DNA of 64,000 nt from Agromyces sp. Leaf222 (GTDB lineage Bacteria > Actinomycetota > Actinomycetes > Actinomycetales > Microbacteriaceae): the NCBI RefSeq assembly GCF_001421565.1, contig NZ_LMKQ01000001.1, positions 3,040,935-3,104,934 on the forward strand, read 5' to 3'. A program made the position numbers and the translations under genes. Shown piece by piece: positions 23,509-31,951 of the stretch. Position 1 is the first letter of the stretch. Each line of letters starts with the position of its first letter. The notes beneath the pieces were generated by a model. It was not told where the DNA came from and made no database searches. It saw nothing but the letters and a program-made list of their open reading frames with translations.

Positions 23509-26175
23509 TTGCAGTTCACCCTGATCTCCGCCGTCTACAACGTCGCGCGATACCTCCCCGAGTTCTTCGCCTCACTCGAAGCGCAGACCTACGGGATCGA
23601 CGAGGTCGAGGTGATCCTCGTCGACGACGGGTCGACAGACGAGTCCGGCGCGCTCTGCGACGCATTCGCCGAGCGGCACCCGAGCGTTCGGGTGATCCAT
23701 CAGCAGAACGGCGGCCAAGGCGCCGCGCGGAACGCCGGACTGCGGGCCGCCGCAGGCTCGTGGGTCAGCTTTCCCGACCCCGACGACGTCCTCGCCGCCG
23801 ACTACCTCGAGCACGTCGCCGCGTACATGGCACGACCGCATCGCATCCAGCCCGCCGTCTACGCCGCGCACATCCAGATGTGGGACGAAGCGACGGGTGA
23901 GATCTCGGATTCGCACCCCGGCGCGTTCCGCTTCTCCGCCGGCAGCGTCGATGTCGATCTCAACGGCAAGCCGAACTTCATGCACGGGCACGTGAACCTC
24001 TCGTTCTTCGAGCTCGACCGCCTCCGCGAACTGGGTTCGGAGTTCGATTCGGCGCTGCGCACCAGGTTCGAGGATGCCGCGTTCCTCGCGCAGTACCTGG
24101 TCGAGGCGGAGACGCCCTCCCTGGGGCTCGTCGATGAGGCGCATTACCTCTACCGCAAGCGCTCCGACGGGTCGTCGACGCTGCAGGGCTCGCATTCGGA
24201 TGTCCGCACCTACGAGGCCATCGCGAAGCACGGATACCTGCCGCTCATCACGCACGCAGAGGCGCGCCACGGCATCGTGCCGTCGTGGCTGCAGGCCTTC
24301 ATCGTGTACGACCTGCTCTGGCTGATGAAGGCCGACGCGGATCGCGACACGACGCGACACGTTCCGGCCGCGACCTTGGCTGCGCTGCGCGAGGACATCG
24401 TCGAGGTACGGGCACACCTCGACCTCGCGAGCATCATCGGCTTCGACATGGCGGGGTTCGGCTACTGGCTGCGCGAGACGCTCGCATACGGGTTCGACGC
24501 GCGTCCCCACGTCGGCGACGTCTACGTCGCATCGGTCGACGCGGTGCACGACCTCGTCGAGCTCAAGTACTCGTACTTCGGCGCTGCTCCCGCCGAGCGG
24601 TTCCTCGTCGGCGGCCGCGAGGTCCGGCCGCACCACGCGACGACGGTCGTGCGGCGGATCTTCGGCGCCGAACTCTCGCACGAACGCCGCGTCTGGGTCT
24701 CGGCCGCGGGCGTCCTGCGCGTCGTGTTCGACGGCTCGTTCGCCCGCATCGCCCTCGGCAGCCCCGGCGCGAGCGAGCACAAGCTCCGTCGACGGGATGT
24801 CGACCTCCACATCGAGGCGCGCGGCGAGCGCCCGTCGGCGTTCAGGGACGTCGACCTCGGCGCCAGGAGGCGGGTCCGAGCATGGGCCGGACGCGCGGTC
24901 CGCGGCATCCGTTCCTGGCTCGCGCCCGCTGCCATCGGCGACCGCGCTCTCGCGTTCGAGACGATGCTCCCGTGGGTCCGGCGACGATTCGCCGGGAGCT
25001 GGGTGCTCATGGACCGCGACACCGAGGCGAATGACAGCGCCGAGGTGCTCTACGAGTGGATTCGCGACCACGAGCCGACGCAGCGCATCTGGTTCGTGCT
25101 GCGCCGGGAGTCGACCGACTGGCCGAGGCTGAAGGCGGCGGGGTTCAAGCTCATCCCCTACGGCTCGCATCAGTGGAAGCTCCTGCTGCTCCTCGCCGAC
25201 GAGCTGATCTCGACCCACGCGGACGCGTATGTGACGCATCCGCTGCCGACGCCCCGGTACGGACCGCCGCGCTGGCGCTTCACGTTCCTGCAGCACGGCA
25301 TCATCAAGGGCGACCTCTCGGGGTGGTTGAACCCCAAGCCGATCCGCACGTTCGTCACCTCGACGGAGGACGAGTACCGCTACATCATCGGAGACGGACC
25401 GTACCGGTTCTCGTCGCACGAGGTTCGCCTGACCGGGCTCCCGCGTCACGATGCGCTGCTGCGCAAGAGCACCGCGCTGCCCGCCGATCAGGTCGAGTAC
25501 CTCGTCATCGCCCCGACGTGGCGCAAGCATCTCCTCGGAACGGCGGTCGGTGCATCCCAGCGTCGGCACCATCGAGACGACTTCATGGAGACCGAGTTCG
25601 CGCGCGAATGGCGTGCGCTGGTGACCTCGCCCGAGCTGAAGGCCGTCGCCGAACGGCACGGGCTCAAGATCCTCTACCTGCCCCACCCGAACCTGCAGCT
25701 CTACATCGAGGACTTCGATCTGCCCGCACACGTCGAGGTCCGCCGATTCGGCATCGACGACATCCAGGATGTCGTCGCACGCTCGGCGATGATGATCACG
25801 GACCACTCCTCGGCCGCCTTCAACATGGCGTACCTGCAGCGCCCGGTCGTCTACTTCCAGTTCGACGACGCCGACTACTGGCAGCACCACATCGAAGGAC
25901 GCGGGTACTACGACTACGAGCGCGACGGATTCGGCCCGGTGGTCGACCGACGCGACGACGTCATCTCGGCGGTGGAGACGCTGGTCGGCGACGGCGCGGC
26001 GCGCGAGAAGTATGCGGCCAGGGCCGCCGAGGCGTTCCCTGTCCGCGACGGGCGGAACAGCGAACGCGTCTTCCATGCGATCCGGTCCGCCGGGACGCCG
26101 ATCCCTCGCTCCACCGCGAGCAGGGCGGCGCCCCTCGACTCCTGGTCGGGAGCCGATGCCGTCCAGCCTCGATGA
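23509..26175 (+). CDS. Bifunctional GT2 glycosyltransferase / CDP-polyol phosphotransferase
   Basis: The protein has 888 residues. Residues about 1-300 are a GT2 domain (TLISAVYNVARYL, VEVILVDDGSTDES, GGQGAARNAGL, SFPDPDDVL). Residues about 490-860 are a TagF-type phosphotransferase: RFTFLQHGIIKGDLSGWLN (His near 596), VIAPTWRKH, YLPHPNLQ and MITDHSSAAFNMAYLQRPVVYF. A protein with both can alternate sugar and polyol-phosphate additions, giving a sugar-phosphate-polyol backbone. TTG 23509 is the start, with GAGAGAG about 7 nt upstream. It lies 27 bp downstream of the membrane-anchored phosphotransferase and is followed by a tandem paralogue. Confidence 0.88.
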   Translation: MQFTLISAVYNVARYLPEFFASLEAQTYGIDEVEVILVDDGSTDESGALCDAFAERHPSVRVIHQQNGGQGAARNAGLRAAAGSWVSFPDPDDVLAADYLEHVAAYMARPHRIQPAVYAAHIQMWDEATGEISDSHPGAFRFSAGSVDVDLNGKPNFMHGHVNLSFFELDRLRELGSEFDSALRTRFEDAAFLAQYLVEAETPSLGLVDEAHYLYRKRSDGSSTLQGSHSDVRTYEAIAKHGYLPLITHAEARHGIVPSWLQAFIVYDLLWLMKADADRDTTRHVPAATLAALREDIVEVRAHLDLASIIGFDMAGFGYWLRETLAYGFDARPHVGDVYVASVDAVHDLVELKYSYFGAAPAERFLVGGREVRPHHATTVVRRIFGAELSHERRVWVSAAGVLRVVFDGSFARIALGSPGASEHKLRRRDVDLHIEARGERPSAFRDVDLGARRRVRAWAGRAVRGIRSWLAPAAIGDRALAFETMLPWVRRRFAGSWVLMDRDTEANDSAEVLYEWIRDHEPTQRIWFVLRRESTDWPRLKAAGFKLIPYGSHQWKLLLLLADELISTHADAYVTHPLPTPRYGPPRWRFTFLQHGIIKGDLSGWLNPKPIRTFVTSTEDEYRYIIGDGPYRFSSHEVRLTGLPRHDALLRKSTALPADQVEYLVIAPTWRKHLLGTAVGASQRRHHRDDFMETEFAREWRALVTSPELKAVAERHGLKILYLPHPNLQLYIEDFDLPAHVEVRRFGIDDIQDVVARSAMMITDHSSAAFNMAYLQRPVVYFQFDDADYWQHHIEGRGYYDYERDGFGPVVDRRDDVISAVETLVGDGAAREKYAARAAEAFPVRDGRNSERVFHAIRSAGTPIPRSTASRAAPLDSWSGADAVQPR

Positions 26176-26197
26176 CCAACCCGCGGAGGCCGGTTCT

Positions 26198-28861
26198 ATG
26201 ATCGATCGGGTGCCGTACACCTTCACGCTCGTCTCCGCCGTCTACGACGTGGATCGCTACCTCGACGAGTTCTTCGCATCGCTGGTCGCCCAGACCTACG
26301 GGTTCGATCGCATCGAGGTGATTCTCGTCGACGACGGTTCGACCGACGATTCGCTCGCGCGGTGCCGGGCGTTCGCCGACGCGCATGCGAACGTGCGGGT
26401 GATCGCGCAGCGGAACGCCGGCCAAGGCGCCGCGCGCAACGCCGGCCTCGCCGTGGCATCCGGAGAGTGGCTGACGTTCGTCGACCCCGACGATGTGCTC
26501 GATGAGCGGTACTTCGCCGCGATCGACGGCCTCATGGCCGCGTCGACGGCCGAGGCGCCGACGATGTTCGGCGGGCACACGATCATGTGGAACGAGGAGA
26601 CGGGGGTTCGCAGCGACACGCACCCCACCGCGTTCCGATTCCACGACGGCGACGTGGTGGTCGACCTCGATGAACGGCCCAACTTCATCAGCGGCCAGGC
26701 GCCGCTGGCCTTCGTCCGAACGGCGATCGTGCGCGAGCAGGGCATCAGCTTCGACGACCGCCTTCGTACGCGGTTCGAGGACGGGAAGTTCGTCTCGGAC
26801 TACCTGCTGGCCGCCGGCCGCGCCGTGCTCGGCCTTGCCGCCGACGCACGGTACTACTATCGCCGTCGCGCCGACGGGTCGTCGACGCTGCAGCTCGCGC
26901 GCAGCGACGTCCGAACGTACGAATCCGTCGCCGTGTACGGGTACCTGCCCCTCATCGAGCGGGCGGTCGAACGGCACGGCGCGGTTCCGATGTGGCTGCA
27001 GACGCTGATCGTCTACGACCTGCTCTGGCTCATGCTCGTCGACGAGCGGGACTCGGCCGCCTCGGCGACGGTGCCGGCCTCGGTGCTCGCGACCTTCTCG
27101 TCGGACGTCGAGCGCGTCATCGCGGCCCTGGATCGCGAGGCGATCCTCGGCTTCGACCTCATGCGGTTCCCCCTGTTCCTGCGATTCTCGCTGGCCCAGC
27201 GGATCGGCGCCGATTCTGGGCGCCTGCCCGTGTCCGTCGATGGGATCGATGACGCGCGCGGACTCGTGCGAGTGCGGTTCGCGTTCACCGGCGAACGCCC
27301 TCGAGTCGCCTTCTCGCACGACGGGGCGCCGATCGAGCCGAGGTACGAAGGCGCCATCGTCCGGAGGATCTTCGGACGCACCGGCGTCTCGGAGTACCTG
27401 GCCTGGGTCGCCTCCGACCGCACGGTCGCCATCACCATCGACGGCGAGCCCGCACCCGTCGTCGCCGCACCCGCCCAGTCCACGCACGACGTCCTCGATG
27501 CCGACCTGATCGACGGCGTCCGTTCCGAGCTTGCGAAGGCGTCGCCACCGCTCTTCCGGCCGCGAGTCGGCGCGCTGCGGCTGCTCCGGTCGGTGGCGGG
27601 CCACACGCTGCGCGGACTCCGTCATCGCGGCCTGAAGTGGGCGCTCGCCGACCTCGCGGTCGCGGCCGAACTGCGACTGCCGGGCAACCGCCGCAAGTAC
27701 CTCGATGCTTGGGCCGTCATGGATCGCGAGTGGGATGCCAACGACAGCGGCGAGGAGCTCTACCGCTGGATCCGCGCCAACCATCCCGAGGTCAACGCGT
27801 GGTTCGTCCTGAGCGCCGATTCGCCGGACTGGCAGCGGTTGAGCGCCGACGGCTTCTCGCTCGTCGCCTACGGATCGCGGCAGTACCGGGTGCTCATGCT
27901 GTTGGCGTCGGAGCTCGTCTCGAGCCACGCCGATGCCCCGATCGTGAACCCGTTCCGACGACGGTACGGCCGTGAGCCGTGGCGGTTCACGTTCCTCCAG
28001 CACGGCGTCATCAAGGGCGATCTGTCGGGTTGGCTGAACAGCAAGCCCATCGACACGTTCGTCACCTCGACTCCCGACGAGTACGCGTACCTGAGCGGCG
28101 CAGGGCCCTACACGTTCACCGAGCACGAGGTGCGCCTCACGGGCCTCCCCCGCTTCGACGCGCTCTCGCGAAAGGCCGACGCACGCTCCGGACCTCCGCT
28201 CGACATCGTCGTCGCCCCCACGTGGCGTAAGTCGCTCTCGACGGGCCTCGCCGTCCGTTCGCAGCGCCACGCTCGCACCGACGGGTTCATGGAGAGCGAG
28301 TTCGCGCGCACCTGGAAGGCGTTCATCACCTCGCCCGCGCTGCGCGAGCTGGCCGAGTCGCGAGGGCTGCGCATCGTCTTCATGCCGCACCCGAACCTGC
28401 AGCAGTACCTCGATGAGTTCGATCTCCCGGCCGACATCCACATCGCCCGGTACGGGGACGACGACGTGCAGGAGATCGTCGCCGGGGCCGCGGTGCTCGT
28501 CACCGACTACTCCTCGATCGCGTTCAACTTGGCTTACCTCGAGCGTCCAGCGGTGTACCTGCAGTTCGACCGGGAGCAGTACTGGGCCGAGCACACCGAG
28601 CGGCCGGGGTACTTCGACTACGAGACGCACGGCTTCGGTCCGGTGACGGATGACGCGGCGCAGGCGATCGATGCGCTCGCGAGCGTGCTCGACGGCGAGG
28701 CGCCCGAGTACGCCGAGCGTGCCCGTCGCACCTTCCCGGTGCGCGATGGCCGCAATTCCGAGCGCGTGTACAACGCGATCGTGAGCGCCGGCACGCGGAT
28801 TCCGGCCGACGAGCTCGTGGTCGCGGCCGAGCCGGACCGGTGGGAGCCCCCTACGCGGTAG
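26198..28861 (+). CDS. Bifunctional GT2 glycosyltransferase / CDP-polyol phosphotransferase, tandem paralogue
   Basis: The protein has 887 residues with the same two domains, in the same order, as the preceding gene. GT2 part: TLVSAVYDVDRYLDEFFASL, VEVILVDDGSTDDS written here as IEVILVDDGSTDDS, GQGAARNAGL, FVDPDDVLDE. Phosphotransferase part: FTFLQHGVIKGDLSGWLNSKP, IVVAPTWRKS, FMPHPNLQQYLDEF, VTDYSSIAFNLAYLERP. Two starts compete. ATG 26198 has GGAGG 8 nt upstream; GTG 26210 lies 7 nt after TATGAT (26197-26202), the leaderless pattern, and aligns with the paralogue's N-terminus. The last 11 bp overlap the convergent GT2 gene. The pair probably make different linkages in one polymer. Confidence 0.87.
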   Translation: MIDRVPYTFTLVSAVYDVDRYLDEFFASLVAQTYGFDRIEVILVDDGSTDDSLARCRAFADAHANVRVIAQRNAGQGAARNAGLAVASGEWLTFVDPDDVLDERYFAAIDGLMAASTAEAPTMFGGHTIMWNEETGVRSDTHPTAFRFHDGDVVVDLDERPNFISGQAPLAFVRTAIVREQGISFDDRLRTRFEDGKFVSDYLLAAGRAVLGLAADARYYYRRRADGSSTLQLARSDVRTYESVAVYGYLPLIERAVERHGAVPMWLQTLIVYDLLWLMLVDERDSAASATVPASVLATFSSDVERVIAALDREAILGFDLMRFPLFLRFSLAQRIGADSGRLPVSVDGIDDARGLVRVRFAFTGERPRVAFSHDGAPIEPRYEGAIVRRIFGRTGVSEYLAWVASDRTVAITIDGEPAPVVAAPAQSTHDVLDADLIDGVRSELAKASPPLFRPRVGALRLLRSVAGHTLRGLRHRGLKWALADLAVAAELRLPGNRRKYLDAWAVMDREWDANDSGEELYRWIRANHPEVNAWFVLSADSPDWQRLSADGFSLVAYGSRQYRVLMLLASELVSSHADAPIVNPFRRRYGREPWRFTFLQHGVIKGDLSGWLNSKPIDTFVTSTPDEYAYLSGAGPYTFTEHEVRLTGLPRFDALSRKADARSGPPLDIVVAPTWRKSLSTGLAVRSQRHARTDGFMESEFARTWKAFITSPALRELAESRGLRIVFMPHPNLQQYLDEFDLPADIHIARYGDDDVQEIVAGAAVLVTDYSSIAFNLAYLERPAVYLQFDREQYWAEHTERPGYFDYETHGFGPVTDDAAQAIDALASVLDGEAPEYAERARRTFPVRDGRNSERVYNAIVSAGTRIPADELVVAAEPDRWEPPTR

Positions 28862-30440
28862 TCCGCGGCGCGACGACGACCTCGATCGGCACATGGGGGC
28901 TCGGGTGAGCCGTGACCGTCACCGAGGCGCCCGACTCGAGGACCCAGGTCCTCGCCGCGCCGTTCAGCCAGTCGAGATGGGCGTGGCCCGCCGGCGTACG
29001 TCGCTGCAGTCCGCCGACGGTCACCGTCAACTGCAGGCACGATGGCTGCGTGGTCGCGGAGCCGAGTGGAAGGTGCGCCTCGAACTCACCGGTCGTGGGG
29101 TCGTGCATGACGATCGTCGCCTCCGCGGGCTCGCCGCGACCTCCGACCAGGCTCAGCTCGGGCACCGGATGGGGCGCGGGAGTGCCGGCGAGTCGTGCGT
29201 GGCCGCGCACGTGCAGTTCGGGTCCGCCGGGGGTGTCGACGACTTCGCCGCCGGCGAAACCGTGAAGCAGGCGCACGGCAGCGGCCGGGGTCGACTCGAC
29301 GTCGGTGTCGACGTCCACCGGGAACTCGAATCGCAGGCCCTCGGCCGTCGCACCCACGAAGAAGTCGGATGCCTCGTGGGAGCGGAGTACCGCGCGGAGG
29401 CCGAGCAGGTCGGCGTGACGATCATGCTCGAGCAGGTGAACCGCGGTGTGCCGCTCAGCGGTGACCCTTGAGTACGCGCCGTCAGGCGCGGAACGCGCGA
29501 GCTCTCGGGCGGCGTCGCGCAGGATCGCCCAGTACTCGGGGTCGGCGATCGCGTCGTTGCCGAGGTACCAGTGCACGTGGGTCGCGTAGAGGGTCCAGTA
29601 CCACCCGCGCATCACGGAGTCGGGAGCGTGCTCCGAGCGGAGCGCCTCGAGCGTGAGCAGCCAGGCCGACACGCGATCGCGCAGGTCGCGCAGGTCTTCG
29701 GGGCGCTGGCTGATCGACGATCGGTCGTCGCGCGCCCGGTAGTCGTACGTGATGTCGGTCAGCACGTCGATGCTCGACGCCCGGAGGAGCATGAGCGCGA
29801 TGAGCGGCTGGTCCTCGTAGATGGCGTCTCGCCGGAACCCCAGGTGCTGCGCCCGCCAGAAGTCGGTGCGGAAGATCTTGCCGCACGGGTAGTTGTTGCG
29901 GAGCAGCTCCGGCATCTGCGCGAGCGTCACCCCTGACCGTGCCTCCGAATGCACGTCGCCGACCCAGGCCGGCACCCAGACGCGGGAGCTGTCGAATCGA
30001 CGGAACGCACCGACCGCGATCTCCGAGCCGGTGCCTTCAGCAGAGGCGACGAGCCGTTCGAGCGCATCCGCGGGCATCAGGTCGTCGGAATCGAGGAATG
30101 CGAGGTAGCGGCCACGCGCCAGCCCGATGCCCCGCTCGCGGGCGGGCCCCGGTCCGGCATTCGACTGGCGGACCACCCGGATCCGCTCGTCGAGCAGCGC
30201 CCGACGGCGTGCGATCCGGTAGGAGCGATCGTGGGACCCGTCGTCGACGAGGATGATCTCGATCTCGCGCAGCGTCTGCGCGGTGATCGAGTCGACGGTC
30301 TCGCCGAGGTACGCCTCCACGTCGTAGACCGGGACGATGACGCTGACGAGCGGCTCGGGCCGCGGCCCGACACGTCGTACCGCGGCTCTGGCGGCCCTTC
30401 GGAGCCGACCGGCCATCGAGCGGAGGCGGTGCAGGGGCAT
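28851..30440 (-). CDS. GT2 family glycosyltransferase with C-terminal beta-rich extension
   Basis: The protein has 529 residues. After a basic N-terminus the GT-A core contains LVSVIVPVYDVEAYL, IEIILVDDGSHDRS, NAGPGPARERGI and LAFLDSDDLMP. The C-terminal 180 residues (about 350-529) contain alternating hydrophobic residues and Thr/Val-rich strands with no motif I recognise. Start ATG 30440 lies 6 nt after TAGGAT (30452-30447, minus strand), so the message is probably leaderless. It is divergent from the CDP-ribitol synthase gene and converges with the TagF fusion with an 11-bp overlap. The sugar transferred is not predictable. Confidence 0.85.
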   Translation of the reverse strand: MPLHRLRSMAGRLRRAARAAVRRVGPRPEPLVSVIVPVYDVEAYLGETVDSITAQTLREIEIILVDDGSHDRSYRIARRRALLDERIRVVRQSNAGPGPARERGIGLARGRYLAFLDSDDLMPADALERLVASAEGTGSEIAVGAFRRFDSSRVWVPAWVGDVHSEARSGVTLAQMPELLRNNYPCGKIFRTDFWRAQHLGFRRDAIYEDQPLIALMLLRASSIDVLTDITYDYRARDDRSSISQRPEDLRDLRDRVSAWLLTLEALRSEHAPDSVMRGWYWTLYATHVHWYLGNDAIADPEYWAILRDAARELARSAPDGAYSRVTAERHTAVHLLEHDRHADLLGLRAVLRSHEASDFFVGATAEGLRFEFPVDVDTDVESTPAAAVRLLHGFAGGEVVDTPGGPELHVRGHARLAGTPAPHPVPELSLVGGRGEPAEATIVMHDPTTGEFEAHLPLGSATTQPSCLQLTVTVGGLQRRTPAGHAHLDWLNGAARTWVLESGASVTVTAHPSPHVPIEVVVAPRTTA

Positions 30441-30446
30441 CCCCCG

Positions 30447-30492
30447 ATCCTATTCGCCTCTGGCGGAGCCCTCATGGACCGGCAGCTAGAAT
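30447..30492. promoter_or_regulatory. Divergent promoter pair between GT2 and CDP-ribitol synthase genes
   Basis: Minus strand: TAGGAT (30452-30447) is 6 nt from ATG 30440. Plus strand: TAGAAT (30487-30492) precedes a leader with AAGGAG (30537-30542), 8 nt before GTG 30551. Confidence 0.45.
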
Positions 30493-30550
30493 CGTGCGGG
30501 TGCCGCCGCCGTCGATCTCTGCTGGTGCGCACCGAGAAGGAGTCCCCGCC

Positions 30551-31933
30551 GTGAGCGCATCCCCCACCATCGCCGTCATCCTCGCCGGAGGCGTCGGCAC
30601 GCGCGTCGGCCTCGGCATGCCGAAGCAGTTGATCCGCATCGCCGGCAAGGCGATCGTCGAGCACACCCTCGAGGCGCTCGACGAGCACCCGGGCATCGAC
30701 GAGATCCTCGTGATGATGAACGCCGCGACCGTGAGCGAGCTCGACTACCTGAAGGACCCGGAGCGGTTCCCGAAGCTCCGCGCGATCCTGCCCGGCGGCG
30801 ACACCCGCAACGAGACCACGCAACTGGCCCTGGCCGCGCTCGGCGACGACGCCGACGTGAAGGTGCTCTTCCACGATGCGGTGCGCCCCTTCGTCGACGA
30901 GCGCATCATCACCGAGTGCATCGAGGCGCTCGACGTGTTCGACGCGGTCGACACGGCGATCCCGTCGGCCGACACGATCATCGAGATCGACGAGCACAAC
31001 GTGATCACGGGCATCCCGGCGCGGTCGAAGCTCCGCCGCGGCCAGACGCCGCAGGGCTTCCGGCTCTCGACGATCCGCCGCGCGTACGAGCTCGCCGAGG
31101 GCGACCCCGAGTTCGCGGCGACCGACGACTGCGGCGTGGTCTTCACCTACCTGCCCGACGTACCGATCAAGGTCGTGCTCGGCACGCCCGAGAACATGAA
31201 GGTCACCGAGCCGCTCGACATCCACATCGCCGACAAGATCTTCCAGCTGCAGTCGGCCGCGCTCAGCACCGGCCACCTCGACCAGCTCGACCTCACGGGT
31301 CGTTCGATCGTCGTCTTCGGCGGCTCCTACGGCATCGGCGCGAGCATCGCCGAGCAGGCGCGCACCGCGGGCGCGAGGGTGCACAGCTACAGCCGCAGCG
31401 GAACCGGCACCGACGTCACCTCGCGCAAGAAGATCCGCGCCGCGTTGGCGGATGCCGCGAGCCACGGTCCGATCGACTACGTCGTCCTGACGGCGGGCGT
31501 GCTCGCCATCTCGCACCTCGTCAGCACGTCGAAGCGACGCCTGCGCGACACGGTCGACGTGAACCTCATCGCACCGGCGAAGGTCGCACAGGAGTCGTTC
31601 CCGTACCTCGCCGAGACGAACGGGCAGCTGCTCTTCTTCACGTCGAGCTCGTACACGCGCGGTCGCGCGGGCTACAGCCTGTACTCGGCCACGAAGGCCG
31701 GCGTCGTGAACCTCACGCAGGCCCTCGCCGACGAGTGGGCCGAGGCCGGCGTCCGCGTGAACTGCCTGAACCCGCAGCGCACGAAGACGCCGATGCGAAC
31801 GGCGGCGTTCGGCGAGGAGCCGCCCGAGTCCCTGCTCGACCCCGAGGCGGTCGCGCTGACGTCGCTGCGCGTGCTCGACGCCGACATGACGGGTCAGATC
31901 GTCGACGTGCGGGTGACCGGCCCGAAGGCCTGA
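30551..31933 (+). CDS. Bifunctional ribitol-5-phosphate cytidylyltransferase / ribulose-5-phosphate reductase (Bcs1/Acs1-like)
   Basis: The 460-residue protein joins an IspD/TarI nucleotidyltransferase to a short-chain dehydrogenase. N-terminal motifs are VILAGGVGTRVGLGMPKQ (AGG at 12-14, PKQ at 24-26), VLFHDAVRPFV and RRGQTPQGFRL. The C-terminal domain has a Rossmann loop VVFGGSYGIGAS (from about residue 254) and the catalytic YSATK (Y378, K382). The same domain order and similar length occur in Haemophilus Bcs1/Acs1, which makes CDP-ribitol from ribulose-5-phosphate with NADPH and CTP. CDP-ribitol would feed the three TagF-type transferases just upstream. GTG 30551 has AAGGAG 8 nt before it. 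Assignment to ribitol rests on this architecture; other polyols remain possible. Confidence 0.88.
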   Translation: MSASPTIAVILAGGVGTRVGLGMPKQLIRIAGKAIVEHTLEALDEHPGIDEILVMMNAATVSELDYLKDPERFPKLRAILPGGDTRNETTQLALAALGDDADVKVLFHDAVRPFVDERIITECIEALDVFDAVDTAIPSADTIIEIDEHNVITGIPARSKLRRGQTPQGFRLSTIRRAYELAEGDPEFAATDDCGVVFTYLPDVPIKVVLGTPENMKVTEPLDIHIADKIFQLQSAALSTGHLDQLDLTGRSIVVFGGSYGIGASIAEQARTAGARVHSYSRSGTGTDVTSRKKIRAALADAASHGPIDYVVLTAGVLAISHLVSTSKRRLRDTVDVNLIAPAKVAQESFPYLAETNGQLLFFTSSSYTRGRAGYSLYSATKAGVVNLTQALADEWAEAGVRVNCLNPQRTKTPMRTAAFGEEPPESLLDPEAVALTSLRVLDADMTGQIVDVRVTGPKA

Positions 31934-31951
31934 CCCGGCCCGACCGTGAGG

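Noticed and set aside
28893..29471. Open frame of 192 codons on the plus strand after the second TagF fusion
   Set aside because: It is antisense to the C-terminal extension of the GT2 gene 28851-30440, which continues in frame from a strong GT2 core.
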